Origin: Microbacterium sp. MM2322
GTDB lineage: Bacteria > Actinomycetota > Actinomycetes > Actinomycetales > Microbacteriaceae
Length of the DNA stretch: 64,000 nt
Assembly (NCBI RefSeq): GCF_964186585.1
Contig: NZ_OZ075067.1
Location: 2,604,001 to 2,668,000, forward strand
Direction of reading: 5' to 3'
Below are positions 23,664 through 33,102 of this stretch, one piece after another. Within the stretch, counting starts at the first letter, position 1. Each line of letters begins with the position of its first letter. Position numbers and translations under genes: made by a program. The notes beneath the pieces are model-generated. The model was not told the origin of the DNA, ran no database searches, and was given only the letters and a program-made list of their open reading frames with translations.

Positions 23664-23692
23664 ACTATAGGACGGGCGACGCGCCGTGTCCA
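23664..23692 (-). promoter_or_regulatory. SigA-type promoter of rpoBC
   Basis: On the minus strand TGGACA (23692-23687) and TATAGT (23669-23664) are separated by 17 bp, a near-consensus housekeeping promoter, giving an rpoB leader of about 160 nt. Confidence 0.85.
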
Positions 23693-23701
23693 GTCGAATC
23701 G

Positions 23702-23730
23702 TTGACGAGTTCCGCAGGCTGCGGTATAAC
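23702..23730 (+). promoter_or_regulatory. Promoter-like element facing away from rpoB
   Basis: On the plus strand TTGACG (23702-23707) and TATAAC (23725-23730) are 17 bp apart, as good as the rpoB promoter beside it. No plus-strand gene lies downstream for about 3 kb, so transcription would run antisense to the lipoprotein and pxpBC genes. The same bases also form a hairpin (CCGCAG-G-CTGCGG) that could instead end the lipoprotein transcript. Confidence 0.5.
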
Positions 23731-23746
23731 TCGCGCTCGCGTCGAC

Positions 23747-24337
23747 TCAGTTCCACTGCCAGGTGACGAGCACCGACTGCGCGAGCGCGTCACGGTCGGC
23801 CTGTGGCACATCGACGCTCGCCGAGAAGGTGACGATGTAGGTCTGCCCCGCATCCACGAGGTAGTACTGGTCGATGACGTACGGGACGTCGCCCTGCTCC
23901 ACGCGGGCCGTCAGGTGCGCGGACTCGGACCCGGCCGCCGTCACGCGATCGAGCGCCTCCACATCGACGGCGCCGGCTCCTTCGAGCTCAGCGACGCCGG
24001 CCTGCTCGACCTGCTCAGAGGTGACTTCACCGCCGGGCGAGACGAGGATGTTGACGTTGTCGCTGTAGCCGTCGGCGTCTTGCAGGTCGGCGGCGAACGT
24101 CGTCTCGTCGAAGCCGGCGGGGGCGCCGTCGGGGAAACCCCAGCCCTCGGGGAGCGTGAACGTGTACTGCTCGGCAGTGACCGTGTCGCCGGTGGCCGGC
24201 GCGAATTCCACCGCCTCGCTCTCCGGGGCAGGCGCGGCCGGGGTCAACGGCGTCGTAGGAGCGGACTGCCCCGTGCAGCCGACCAGTCCGAGGCCCGCAG
24301 CGAGGACGAGGGCGACGGACGCGCGACGGAGGAGCAT
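23747..24337 (-). CDS. Predicted lipoprotein, possibly LpqN/LpqT-like
   Basis: A 196-aa lipoprotein with signal peptide MLLRRASVALVLAAGLGL and lipobox LVGC (Cys 21). After a Pro/Ala linker the mature part has a TLPEGWGFPD turn followed by alternating strands and helices ending VLVTWQWN, similar in outline to actinobacterial LpqN/LpqT-type or PsbP-like lipoproteins. ATG start, 27 bp after the pxpBC stop, so it may ride on that operon. Role unknown. Confidence 0.75.
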   Translation of the reverse strand: MLLRRASVALVLAAGLGLVGCTGQSAPTTPLTPAAPAPESEAVEFAPATGDTVTAEQYTFTLPEGWGFPDGAPAGFDETTFAADLQDADGYSDNVNILVSPGGEVTSEQVEQAGVAELEGAGAVDVEALDRVTAAGSESAHLTARVEQGDVPYVIDQYYLVDAGQTYIVTFSASVDVPQADRDALAQSVLVTWQWN

Positions 24338-24364
24338 GCCGCCGACCCTACGCGCCGGCGCCCG

Positions 24365-25906
24365 TCACCCGCGGGGGCTTGCGCTCCGGAAGAGAAGATG
24401 AGAGCCGGGCCGCGCCTGTGCCAGCGCGGCGCGGCCGGCCGCGGTGACGACGCCGATGACGGGATAGCCGCCGGTCACCGGGCCGTCGGGACCGAGGACC
24501 ACGGGAAGACCGTCGGGCGGGACCTGCACGGCGCCCGGCAGCATCCCCTCGCTGGCGAGCTCGCGGGACCCGGCATCCGATGCGCGCTCCAGCGGCGGTC
24601 CGTCGAGACGGATGCCGACGCGATCCGCACGGGCTCCGACGACCCACCGGGTGTCGAGCAGCGACCGCCGCGCCGCGGGGGTGAACCAGTCCGCCCGGGG
24701 GCCCGCCGCGACGGGGACGACGATCGTGTCGGGCGGCGGCGTCCACGGCCAGAGGTCGACCGCGGGGACGGGATGCCGCGCGGCATCCGACGTCGCGATC
24801 TCGTCGCCCGCGCGAAGCGACTCCGGTCCGATGCCGGCGAGGGTGTCGGTCGCGGCGGAGCCGAGCACGGGGTGCGTTGCCACTCCCCCACGGACGGCGA
24901 GGAGGGCGCGGACTCCGGCGCGGAACGCGCCGATCTCCAGCTCCGTCCCGGCCGGCCATCGCTGCGGGCGGTACGGGTCGACCTCGCGGCCCGCGACGCG
25001 GATCGGCCCCCACGCTCCGGTCACCGCGATCCAGAGGTCGCCGGACGCGGTCGCGCGGAATCCGCCCACGGTCACCTCGATCGCCGCCGCATCGGGCGTG
25101 TTGCCGACGAGCCGGTTGGCCGCGGCGAACGCCGGGCGATCCGCCGCGCCCGAGAGGGCGATTCCCTCGGCCAGCCGACCGGGGCGACCGGCATCCTGAA
25201 TCGTCGCGAGCGCGCCCGGGTCGGTGACGGTGAACGCTCTCGGAGCGAGCGGCCGGGTGAGCACGCCGGCGGCGGCGACGCTCGCGGCCGCCACGCGCCG
25301 AAACCGCACCCGCGTCCCGGGGCGCAGCAGCACGGGACGCTCCGCGTCGGGGTCGAAGAGCGGTGCATCCGTCGTGCCGATCAGTTGCCAGCCGCCGGGG
25401 GTCTCGCGGGGGTACGCGCCGGTGAAGCCGCCCGCGAGCGCCACGGCCCCGCGCGGCACTCGGGTGCGCGGTGTCGCGCGGCGGGGGACGTCGAGGTCCC
25501 AGTCCTCGCTCGTGAGGTAGCCGAACCCGGGGGCGAACCCCGTGAACGCCACCGTCCACCGCGCCGCGAGGTGACGTTCGACGAGGTCGTCGACGGTCAG
25601 CCCCAGAAGGGATGCCGTCTCGGCGAGGTCCGCGCCGTCGTACGCGACGGCGAGCTCGACGTCCGCGGGCGGGACGCTCGCTGCGGGCGGGCGGGGCGCG
25701 GCATCCGTCCCTCCGATCCACGCACGGGCGGAGGAAAGGGGAAGGACGGACGGATCGACGTGGACCAGCACCGTCCTCGCCGCGGGGACGAGATCCCGCA
25801 CCCCGCGCGGGCGCGTCTCGGCCAACCGCTCGTAGAGGCTCAGGATGTCCGCGAGCGACTCGACCTCGACGAGGAGGGCGCTGTCGCCGAACGGACGGAT
25901 CACCAC
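24365..25906 (-). CDS. pxpBC: Fused 5-oxoprolinase subunits PxpB-PxpC
   Basis: A 513-aa fusion. Residues ~1-205 are the PxpB/KipI (allophanate hydrolase subunit 1-like) part, with AFTGFAPGFGYL and VPRGAVALAGGFTGAYPRET. Residues ~215-513 are the PxpC/KipA part, with FTVTDPGALATIQDAGRPG, VRGGVATHPVLGSAATD and PPDGLPVVLGPDGPVTGGYP. With PxpA these proteins open 5-oxoproline to glutamate using ATP. The gene overlaps the pxpA stop; the start is GTG at 25906, with a second GTG at 25903 equally plausible. B and C are separate genes in E. coli. Confidence 0.9.
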   Translation of the reverse strand: MVIRPFGDSALLVEVESLADILSLYERLAETRPRGVRDLVPAARTVLVHVDPSVLPLSSARAWIGGTDAAPRPPAASVPPADVELAVAYDGADLAETASLLGLTVDDLVERHLAARWTVAFTGFAPGFGYLTSEDWDLDVPRRATPRTRVPRGAVALAGGFTGAYPRETPGGWQLIGTTDAPLFDPDAERPVLLRPGTRVRFRRVAAASVAAAGVLTRPLAPRAFTVTDPGALATIQDAGRPGRLAEGIALSGAADRPAFAAANRLVGNTPDAAAIEVTVGGFRATASGDLWIAVTGAWGPIRVAGREVDPYRPQRWPAGTELEIGAFRAGVRALLAVRGGVATHPVLGSAATDTLAGIGPESLRAGDEIATSDAARHPVPAVDLWPWTPPPDTIVVPVAAGPRADWFTPAARRSLLDTRWVVGARADRVGIRLDGPPLERASDAGSRELASEGMLPGAVQVPPDGLPVVLGPDGPVTGGYPVIGVVTAAGRAALAQARPGSHLLFRSASPRG

Positions 25907-26655
25907 GGGGCGCGGATCCCGATGCCCGCAGCGTCGAGGGCGGCGCGGACGGCCCGGGCCATCGCGACCGATCCGGGGGTGTCGCCGTGGAGGCAGAGGG
26001 ATGCCGCGGCGACGCGGATCATCGACCCGTCGACCGCCTCGACCACACCGTCCCGCACGAGCGTCACGGCTCGCGCGGCGACCGCGGCGTCGTCGTGCAG
26101 CAGGGCGCCCGGCTCGGTGCGCGGCACGAGCGCGCCGGACGGGAGGTACCCGCGGTCGAGGAAGGCTTCGACGACGAACGGGATGCCGCGATCCTCGGTC
26201 GCGCGGGCGATGGCCCCCGGCATCCCGAGCACGGGAAGCGGACGGCCGAGGTCGCTCGACGCATCCGCGACGGCAGCAGCGACCGCGCCGGCCGCCTCGG
26301 AGTCCGCCGAGACCGCGTGATAGAGCGCGCCGTGCGGCTTGACGTAGCGGAGGTCAGCGCCGACAGCGGCGAGCGCAGCGATCTGCTCCCGCACCTGCTC
26401 GCGGAGGAGCGCCGGGGGGACCGCGAGCGCCACGCGGCCGAACCCCGCGCGGTCGACGAAGGACGGGTGAGCCCCGACAGCGACCCCCCGCGCGGCTGCG
26501 CGGCGGACGGCATCCGTCATCGAAACGGCGTCGCCCGCGTGACCGCCGCACGCGACGGAGGCGCTCGAGACGACGGCGAACATCGCCTCATCGTCGGCGG
26601 TGGGGACGCCGTCGACGGTCTCACCGAGGTCCGCGTTCAGGTCGATCGACGCCAT
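25900..26655 (-). CDS. pxpA: 5-oxoprolinase subunit PxpA (LamB/YcsF family)
   Basis: A 251-aa protein opening SIDLNADLGE, with ASVACGGHAGDA, VGAHPSF and RYVKPHGALYH, the standard LamB/YcsF signature positions. It works with PxpBC in ATP-dependent cleavage of 5-oxoproline, a by-product of glutamine and glutamate damage. I chose the ATG at 26655 because homologues begin exactly here; the frame stays open upstream but reads as non-coding. First gene of the pxp operon, divergent from an alpha/beta hydrolase. Confidence 0.92.
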   Translation of the reverse strand: MASIDLNADLGETVDGVPTADDEAMFAVVSSASVACGGHAGDAVSMTDAVRRAAARGVAVGAHPSFVDRAGFGRVALAVPPALLREQVREQIAALAAVGADLRYVKPHGALYHAVSADSEAAGAVAAAVADASSDLGRPLPVLGMPGAIARATEDRGIPFVVEAFLDRGYLPSGALVPRTEPGALLHDDAAVAARAVTLVRDGVVEAVDGSMIRVAAASLCLHGDTPGSVAMARAVRAALDAAGIGIRAPW

Positions 26656-26739
26656 GAGGCCACGGTACCGGCGAGGCGATGGTGAACGGCGGGCGAAGCA
26701 TCCGTCAACCTGTGCGCCGTCCGAGGGTGACGGCCGTAG

Positions 26740-27624
<885 letters not shown>

Positions 27625-27632
27625 TGCCTCCT

Positions 27633-27668
27633 GCCGGCAGCCCGCCCGTCGCCGGGTGGGCTGCCGGC
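27633..27668 (+). terminator. Terminator of the alpha/beta hydrolase gene
   Basis: A 15-base stem (one G-U pair) with a 6-base loop starts 9 bp after the stop codon. No U-tract follows, as for most hairpins in this window. Confidence 0.75.
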
Positions 27669-27723
27669 GCTGGTGCGTGGGCAGGCCGCATGCCACGATG
27701 AAGGCACGAGCGAGGGGGTCGCC

Positions 27724-28245
27724 ATGGCGGATGCTGCAGTGCAGGAGACGACGACGGGGAAGTCGATGGTCATCAACCGTGCGCTGACCGCACGGCTGGC
27801 ACGCGACCATCAGCGGACGAAGGAGCCCGGGCTATGGGCGGCCGGGATCGCCCTGTTCCTGCTGCTCGGCGTCGGGATGTTCGCCCTGAACGGCAACTTC
27901 CGCTCCCTCGTGATCGCCGGGTTCTGGGCCGTGATCCTCGTCATCGCCCTCTTCTCCGTCCGCCGGATGGGGTCGCAGAAACTCACCCGCGTCATCGAGG
28001 GGATCTACCCGCACGGAGACCGCCTCACCGTCGCGGCGACCGACGCCGGCCTGACGGTGACCACCTCGGCCACGAGCCTCACGGTCGCGGCATCCGCCAT
28101 CTGGCGCGTCTCGACGGCGCCGAACTCGGTCATGGTGCGGATCACCGGACTCACGGGACCGGCGATCATCGTGCCGCGGGAGCTCCTCGACGACGCCGAC
28201 GTGTCGCGCCTGCGCGCTGCGGCTCCCCGCATCCGTCGCCCCTGA
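27724..28245 (+). CDS. Two-helix membrane protein, unknown function
   Basis: A 173-aa protein with two adjacent transmembrane helices near residues 35-75 (WAAGIALFLLLGVGMFAL and SLVIAGFWAVILVIALFSV) and a cytoplasmic C-terminal domain of alternating strands ending in a short helix. The topology resembles YcxB-like proteins, but similarity is not strong enough to name it. ATG with GAGGGGG six bases upstream; the frame extends further 5' but without such a site. Confidence 0.72.
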   Translation: MADAAVQETTTGKSMVINRALTARLARDHQRTKEPGLWAAGIALFLLLGVGMFALNGNFRSLVIAGFWAVILVIALFSVRRMGSQKLTRVIEGIYPHGDRLTVAATDAGLTVTTSATSLTVAASAIWRVSTAPNSVMVRITGLTGPAIIVPRELLDDADVSRLRAAAPRIRRP

Positions 28246-28312
28246 CGACGCTCCCCTGTCCCGAACCGCGCCCGCCGACGGCGCGTCGTGACAGGCGAGC
28301 GGATGCCGGGGC

Positions 28313-29176
28313 TCAGCCGACGACGACGGCCTCGGGGATGCGCGCCTGCATGACGGCGAGCGCGTCGGGACTGTGGTCGACGAGGACGGCGTCACGGCCG
28401 AGCGCATGGGCGACCGCACCGGTCGTGCCGGACCCGGCGAAGAGGTCGAGCACGCGGTCGCCGGGACGGCTCGACGCCTGCACGATGCGGCGCAGGATCC
28501 CCTCGGGCTTCTGCGTCGGGTAGCCGGTCTTCTCGCGCCCGGACGTGGGGACGATCGTGTGCCACCAGACGTCGGTCGGCAGCTTGCCGCGCGCGGCCTT
28601 CTCGGGCGTGACGAGACCGGGCGCCATGTAGGGCTCTCGGTCGACGGCATCCGAGTCGAAGAAGTACGCGGACGGGTCCTTCACGTAGACGAGGATCGTG
28701 TCGTGCTTGCTCGGCCAGCGCTTGCGGGACTTCGCACCGTAGTCGTAGGCCCAGATGAGTTCGTTGAGGAAGCAGTCGCGGCCGAAGACGGCATCCAGCA
28801 TCACCTTGGCATAGTGCGCCTCGCGGTAGTCGAGGTGCAGGTAGAGGGTGCCGTCGTCGGCGAGCAGCCGCCACGCCTCGCGCAGCCGCGGCTCGAGGAA
28901 GCCCCAGTAGTCGTCGAACCGGTCGTCGTAGAGCTTCAGCGCGCCGCGGGTGCGGGCGTAGGACGTGCCGCGGAATCCGCCCTTGACCGGGCCGCCGGCC
29001 GGTGCGGGCGCGTCGGGGTCGGGCTGCAAGCCCTCCGTGCGGACCGCGGACTCGATCGCGCGTTCCTGCGTGCGCCCCGTGTTGAAGGGCGGGTCGAGGT
29101 AGACGAGCGTGAACGACGCGTCCGGCAGTCGCCGGGCGACCTCGAGGTTGTCGCCGAGGTGGATCTCGACGGTCAC
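28313..29176 (-). CDS. Orphan DNA methyltransferase, beta-class (N4-C/N6-A type)
   Basis: A 287-aa SAM-dependent DNA methyltransferase. The catalytic motif DPPF (residues 28-31) comes before the SAM-binding motif FAGSGTT (246-252), the beta-class order. TQKPEGILRRIV lies just before the SAM motif, as usual. Base specificity (N6-adenine or N4-cytosine) and target site cannot be read by eye. No restriction endonuclease or specificity gene is adjacent, so it looks solitary. The GTG start overlaps the upstream lipoate ligase stop by 4 bp, making it the last gene of a three-gene operon. Confidence 0.88.
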   Translation of the reverse strand: MTVEIHLGDNLEVARRLPDASFTLVYLDPPFNTGRTQERAIESAVRTEGLQPDPDAPAPAGGPVKGGFRGTSYARTRGALKLYDDRFDDYWGFLEPRLREAWRLLADDGTLYLHLDYREAHYAKVMLDAVFGRDCFLNELIWAYDYGAKSRKRWPSKHDTILVYVKDPSAYFFDSDAVDREPYMAPGLVTPEKAARGKLPTDVWWHTIVPTSGREKTGYPTQKPEGILRRIVQASSRPGDRVLDLFAGSGTTGAVAHALGRDAVLVDHSPDALAVMQARIPEAVVVG

Positions 29177-30222
29177 GGAACGCGGCGGAGCCAGGCGTCC
29201 GTCGAGAACTTCGACTCGACGAGTGCCTCGGCTTCGGCGTACTCCTCCGCGGAGATCGACCCCGGCTTCGCGCCGTAGAGCGAGGTGAAGGTTTCGATGA
29301 AGCGCTCGATGATCTCGGCGCGCGGCAGGCCGGTCTGACTGCGGAGGGGGTCGACCCGCTTCGCCGCGGAGGCCGTGCCCTTGTCGGAGAGCTTCTCACG
29401 CCCGATCCGGAGGACTTCGGTCAGCACCTGGCCGTCCATGTCGTAGCTGAGGGTCGCGTGGTGCAGCACTCCCCCGTTGGCGAGACGCTTCTGCGCGGCG
29501 CCGCCGATCTTGCCCTTCGACGACGCGATGTCGTTGAGCGGCTGGTAGGTCGCGTCGATCCCGAGCGAGCGGAGCGCGTGCAGCACCCAGTCGTCGAGGA
29601 AGGCGTACGAGTCCGCGAAGGTGAGCCCTGCGACGAGGGATGCCGGCACGTACAGCGAATAGGTGACGATCGACCCCGCTGCCATGAGCATCGCTCCGCC
29701 GCCGGAGATCCGGCGGACGACCTGGAAGCCGTGCTTCGCGGCGCCGTCGGGGTCGACCTCGTTGCGAAGGGACTGGAACGAACCGATGACGACAGCGGAC
29801 TGATCCCATTCCCAGATGCGGAGCGTGGGTGTCCGGCGACCGTCGCCGACGCGAGCGGTCAGGACCTCGTCGAGCGCGAGGTTCATCGCCGGCGAAACGG
29901 CCTTCTCGTGGATGACCTCCCACTCGAACTCCGACCAACCGGGCGCGACGATGAGTGCCCGGCGGACGGCGGTGGCGACGGCCTCGGGCGTGAAGCCCAG
30001 CAGCTGGGCGCCCTCGGGGAGCGCACCGCGGACGGCGGCCGCGATCGTCGCGACATCGGCCTCAGTGGGCAGGCCCGTCACCGCCGCGTCGATGTCGGCG
30101 AGCGCGTCGTCGGGTTCGAGGAAGAAGTCGCCTGCGAGGTGGAAGTCCGCGATGCGGCCGTCCTCCACCTCGAGGTCGACGACGACCAACTTGCCGCCAG
30201 GGACCTTGTACTCGCCGTGCAT
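29173..30222 (-). CDS. lplA: Lipoate-protein ligase A family protein
   Basis: About 349 aa. The first ~90 residues (GEYKVPGGKLVVVDLEVEDG onward) look like the accessory domain that follows the catalytic domain in E. coli LplA, so the order is swapped. The catalytic BPL/LplA domain follows with RRISGGGAMLM, DIASSKGKIGGAAQKR and LHHATLSYDMD. It would attach lipoate, or transfer a related acyl group, to E2/GcvH lysines. I chose the ATG at 30222 because it gives the conserved MHGEYKVPGGK start and lies 4 bp after the upstream stop. Confidence 0.85.
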   Translation of the reverse strand: MHGEYKVPGGKLVVVDLEVEDGRIADFHLAGDFFLEPDDALADIDAAVTGLPTEADVATIAAAVRGALPEGAQLLGFTPEAVATAVRRALIVAPGWSEFEWEVIHEKAVSPAMNLALDEVLTARVGDGRRTPTLRIWEWDQSAVVIGSFQSLRNEVDPDGAAKHGFQVVRRISGGGAMLMAAGSIVTYSLYVPASLVAGLTFADSYAFLDDWVLHALRSLGIDATYQPLNDIASSKGKIGGAAQKRLANGGVLHHATLSYDMDGQVLTEVLRIGREKLSDKGTASAAKRVDPLRSQTGLPRAEIIERFIETFTSLYGAKPGSISAEEYAEAEALVESKFSTDAWLRRVP

Positions 30223-30226
30223 GGTC

Positions 30227-31129
30227 TTATTCTCCCGTGTCCGCGGCGGGCGCGGGTGCACTGTCGGCGACGGATGCCGCATCCCGGCGCGCGATGCGCG
30301 CATCGAGCCAGGCGACGAGGTCGGCGAAGGCCTCCGGGGCACAGCGCTCGTTGAAGATCTCGTGCCGGGCGTCGGGGTAGACGAGCGTCGTCACGTCGGT
30401 CAGCCCGGAGCGGGAGCGGTAGGCCTCGGCGAGGCGGTGGACGCTCCGCGGGCCGCCGACCGGATCGTCCCGGCCGACCAGGAGGAGCACGGGAAGGGCG
30501 ACGCCGAGGTCCTTGCGGGGCTTGCCGATGAGCCGCAGCGTATCGAGCGGCCCGAAGAGCTTCGGGAGGGGGACGAGGGTCGTGAGCGGGTCGTCGAGGA
30601 AGGCGCGGCCGACCGCGGCATCCGTCGAGAGCCACTCGGCCCCGGTCGCACCGGGTCCCGCCCAACGCTTGTTGAGAGGCGCGGCGTTGAGGGCGCCGGG
30701 CCAGAGGAGGGACGACCCGGAGAGGACGACGGCGTCGTAGGCGCGCGGGTCGAGGTTCACGAGCTTCTGCGCGAGGAACGAGCCCCACGAGTGCCCGAGA
30801 AGGACGAGCGGCAGCCCGGGGTTCTCGTCGCGGATGATCTGGGTGAACTGCTGCAGGCCGGTGACCGTGGCGCGAAGGCCGCCGGCTCCGAGCCGCCCGA
30901 GACGAGAGTGGTCGCCGCCGTGCTGGCGGAGTCCGGTGCGGCCGTGGCCGCGGTGGTCATCGGCGTAGACGGTGAAGCCGTCGGCCGTGAGCGCGGCGAT
31001 GACGCCGCCGTAGCGGCCGGCGTGCTCGCCGACGCCGTGGAGGAGTTGGACGACGCCGCGCAGTGCCCCTTGGGCCGGATGGACGTCGTAGACGATCGCG
31101 ATGCCGTGTGCATCGATGAACTCGGGCAT
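30227..31129 (-). CDS. Alpha/beta hydrolase, monoacylglycerol lipase-like
   Basis: A 300-aa serine hydrolase. VVQLLHGVGEHAGRY, DDHRGHGRTG and the nucleophile elbow GHSWGSF (Ser 114) are typical of the monoglyceride lipase/lysophospholipase group; DDPVGG and DARHEIFNE hold the probable Asp and His. The extra ~20 C-terminal residues are Ala/Pro-rich. First gene of a minus-strand operon with lplA and the methyltransferase; it diverges from the marR-MFS operon across a short shared regulatory region. Confidence 0.85.
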   Translation of the reverse strand: MPEFIDAHGIAIVYDVHPAQGALRGVVQLLHGVGEHAGRYGGVIAALTADGFTVYADDHRGHGRTGLRQHGGDHSRLGRLGAGGLRATVTGLQQFTQIIRDENPGLPLVLLGHSWGSFLAQKLVNLDPRAYDAVVLSGSSLLWPGALNAAPLNKRWAGPGATGAEWLSTDAAVGRAFLDDPLTTLVPLPKLFGPLDTLRLIGKPRKDLGVALPVLLLVGRDDPVGGPRSVHRLAEAYRSRSGLTDVTTLVYPDARHEIFNERCAPEAFADLVAWLDARIARRDAASVADSAPAPAADTGE

Positions 31130-31169
31130 GGGTCGAATCCTAGGGGCCGGGAGAGCTCTCCTCCCAGCC

Positions 31170-31197
31170 GTTAGCCAAACTAATGAGCTATGCTAAC
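31170..31197. promoter_or_regulatory. Predicted MarR operator in divergent promoter region
   Basis: GTTAGC at 31170-31175 and its exact complement GCTAAC at 31192-31197 form a 28-bp interrupted palindrome in an AT-rich patch 6 bp before marR. TATGCT inside it could be the marR -10 element. Binding here would block transcription in both directions, as is usual for autoregulating MarR proteins. Confidence 0.6.
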
Positions 31198-31202
31198 GAT
31201 CT

Positions 31203-31649
31203 ATGAGTAGCGCACCCGACGACACGACGACGGATCTGGCCCATGCGGCATCCGATTTCCGCATGGCGACGTTCCGCCTCGCTCGTCGCCTCCGGTCGCA
31301 GCGTGCGGTCGACACGATGAGCGACGGTCAGTTCGCCGTCCTCGCCGCCCTCAACGTCCACGGGCCCCACACCCTCGGCGAGTTGGCGGAGCGGGAGCGC
31401 GTGTCGGCACCGTCGATGAACCGGACGGTCAACTGTCTCGAAGAACTCGGGTATCTCACCCGCACCCCCGACGAGAACGATCGGCGGAAGGTCGTCATCG
31501 ACCTCACGGAGCCCGGGCGCGACGTCGTCGTCGAGACCGTCCGCCGCCGAGACTCGTGGCTCGAGCACGCCTTCGAAGAGCTGTCGGCGTCGCAGCGCGC
31601 CACGCTCGCCCGGGCCGCCGCGATCATGCAGGAGGTGGCCGGCCGATGA
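31203..31649 (+). CDS. MarR family transcriptional regulator
   Basis: A 148-aa winged-helix repressor. The recognition-helix region LAERERVSAPSMNRTVNCLE and wing TRTPDENDRRKVVIDLT match the MarR fold. ATG start overlaps nothing upstream; its stop overlaps the MFS transporter start (ATGA). It probably represses its own operon and perhaps the divergent hydrolase-lplA-methyltransferase operon. The inducer is unknown but may be a substrate of the transporter. Confidence 0.92.
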   Translation: MSSAPDDTTTDLAHAASDFRMATFRLARRLRSQRAVDTMSDGQFAVLAALNVHGPHTLGELAERERVSAPSMNRTVNCLEELGYLTRTPDENDRRKVVIDLTEPGRDVVVETVRRRDSWLEHAFEELSASQRATLARAAAIMQEVAGR

Positions 31650-33010
31650 GTTCCGCCATGTTCCGTTCGTTCTCGGTGTTCAACTATCGGGTCTGGTTCA
31701 TCGGCGCCCTCGTCTCGAACGTGGGCGCCTGGATGCAGGCGACCGCCCTCAGCTGGGTCGTCCTGACGCAGCTGACCGACAACGACGCGACGGCCATGGG
31801 CATCACCATGGCGCTGCAGTTCGCGCCGCCGCTGCTGCTCGTGGGCGTCACCGGGCTCGTGGCCGACCGGTTCGACCGCCGCAAGCTGCTGTTCTTCACG
31901 CAGGGCTCGCTCATGCTGCTGGGTCTCACCATCGGCGTCCTGCTGCTGATGGGCAGCATGAACCTCTGGACCATGTACGCCTTCGCCTTCGCGCTCGGCG
32001 TCGTCGCCGCCTTCGACAACCCCACGCGCCAGGCGTTCGTGTCCGACCTCGTCGCCCGCGAGAACGCATCGAACGCGGTCGCCCTGAACGCGGCATCCTT
32101 CAACACGGCCCGCATGATCGGGCCCGCCGTCGCGGGCCTCGTCATCGTCGCCGTCGGCACAGGGTGGGTGTTCCTGCTCAACGCCCTGACGTTCCTCGCC
32201 ATGCTGATCGCCCTGAGCCTCATCCGCAGCGCGGAACTCGCGCCCCGGCCGAAGCTGCGGAGCGCCGCGCGGATGGCGGACGGCCTGCGTTACGTCGGCG
32301 GCCGACCCGACCTCATCGTGACCTTCATCATGGTGTTCCTGCTCGGCGCGTTCGGCATGAACTTCCCGATCCTCGCCTCGACGATGGCGATCGAGTTCGG
32401 GCAGCAGGCCGACGGGTACGGCATCCTCAGTTCGATCCTCGCCATCGGGTCGCTCGCGGGAGCACTGCTCGCCGCGCGCCGCGACCGCGCACGGCTGCGC
32501 CTCGTCATCGGCGGGCTCGGACTGTTCGCCGTCGCGTCAGCGCTGTCGGCGGCGATGCCGGTCTACATCGCCTACGCCGCGACGCTCATGCTCATCGGGT
32601 TCGCCACGGTCACGACGCTGACCACCGCCAACGGCTACGTGCAGACGACCACCGAACCGGCCCTTCGCGGCCGGGTGCTCGCCTTGTACATGGCGATCCT
32701 CATGGGCGGCACCCCGTTCGGCGCTCCCATCGTGGGCTGGGCGGCCGACGAGTTCGGCCCGCGCGCCGCGATCCTCCTCGGTGCGGCCGCCGCCCTCATC
32801 GCCTTCGCCGTCGGCGGCGGGTGGCTGCTGTTCTCGGGTCGACTCCACCGTCACGAGTCGCGTCGCTTCGCAGTGACGATCGACGAGACCCGGCCGATCA
32901 GCGTCGTCGCTCCCGAGGAGTTCAGCGACGAGGTCGCCGCGACTACTCCGATCCGACTGCCCGGTGCCGACACGGCGACCCCGAAGGATGCCGCGGCTCG
33001 ACGGACGTGA
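31646..33010 (+). CDS. MFS transporter (EntS-like exporter)
   Basis: A 454-aa major facilitator protein with about 12 hydrophobic helices. FRSFSVFNYRVWFIGALVSN at the start, GLVADRFDRRKLLF between helices 2 and 3, and DNPTRQAFVSDLV are typical of the MFS_3/enterobactin-exporter-like group. A hydrophilic ~60-residue C-terminal tail follows the last helix. Translationally coupled to marR by ATGA, so probably a drug or metabolite exporter induced through that regulator. Confidence 0.9.
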   Translation: MSSAMFRSFSVFNYRVWFIGALVSNVGAWMQATALSWVVLTQLTDNDATAMGITMALQFAPPLLLVGVTGLVADRFDRRKLLFFTQGSLMLLGLTIGVLLLMGSMNLWTMYAFAFALGVVAAFDNPTRQAFVSDLVARENASNAVALNAASFNTARMIGPAVAGLVIVAVGTGWVFLLNALTFLAMLIALSLIRSAELAPRPKLRSAARMADGLRYVGGRPDLIVTFIMVFLLGAFGMNFPILASTMAIEFGQQADGYGILSSILAIGSLAGALLAARRDRARLRLVIGGLGLFAVASALSAAMPVYIAYAATLMLIGFATVTTLTTANGYVQTTTEPALRGRVLALYMAILMGGTPFGAPIVGWAADEFGPRAAILLGAAAALIAFAVGGGWLLFSGRLHRHESRRFAVTIDETRPISVVAPEEFSDEVAATTPIRLPGADTATPKDAAARRT

Positions 33011-33102
33011 CCGCCGCCGCCTCGGCGGTTCCGGGGACCCCACGTGCCGTTCGCGAGGCATCCGAGCGACATGAAGCGTCCCTTGAACAGCGGCAGCCCG
33101 CG

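Noticed and set aside
28313..29176. Restriction-modification system
   Set aside because: Only a methyltransferase is present. Neighbours are a lipoate ligase family gene, a hydrolase and a membrane protein, with no nuclease-like gene.
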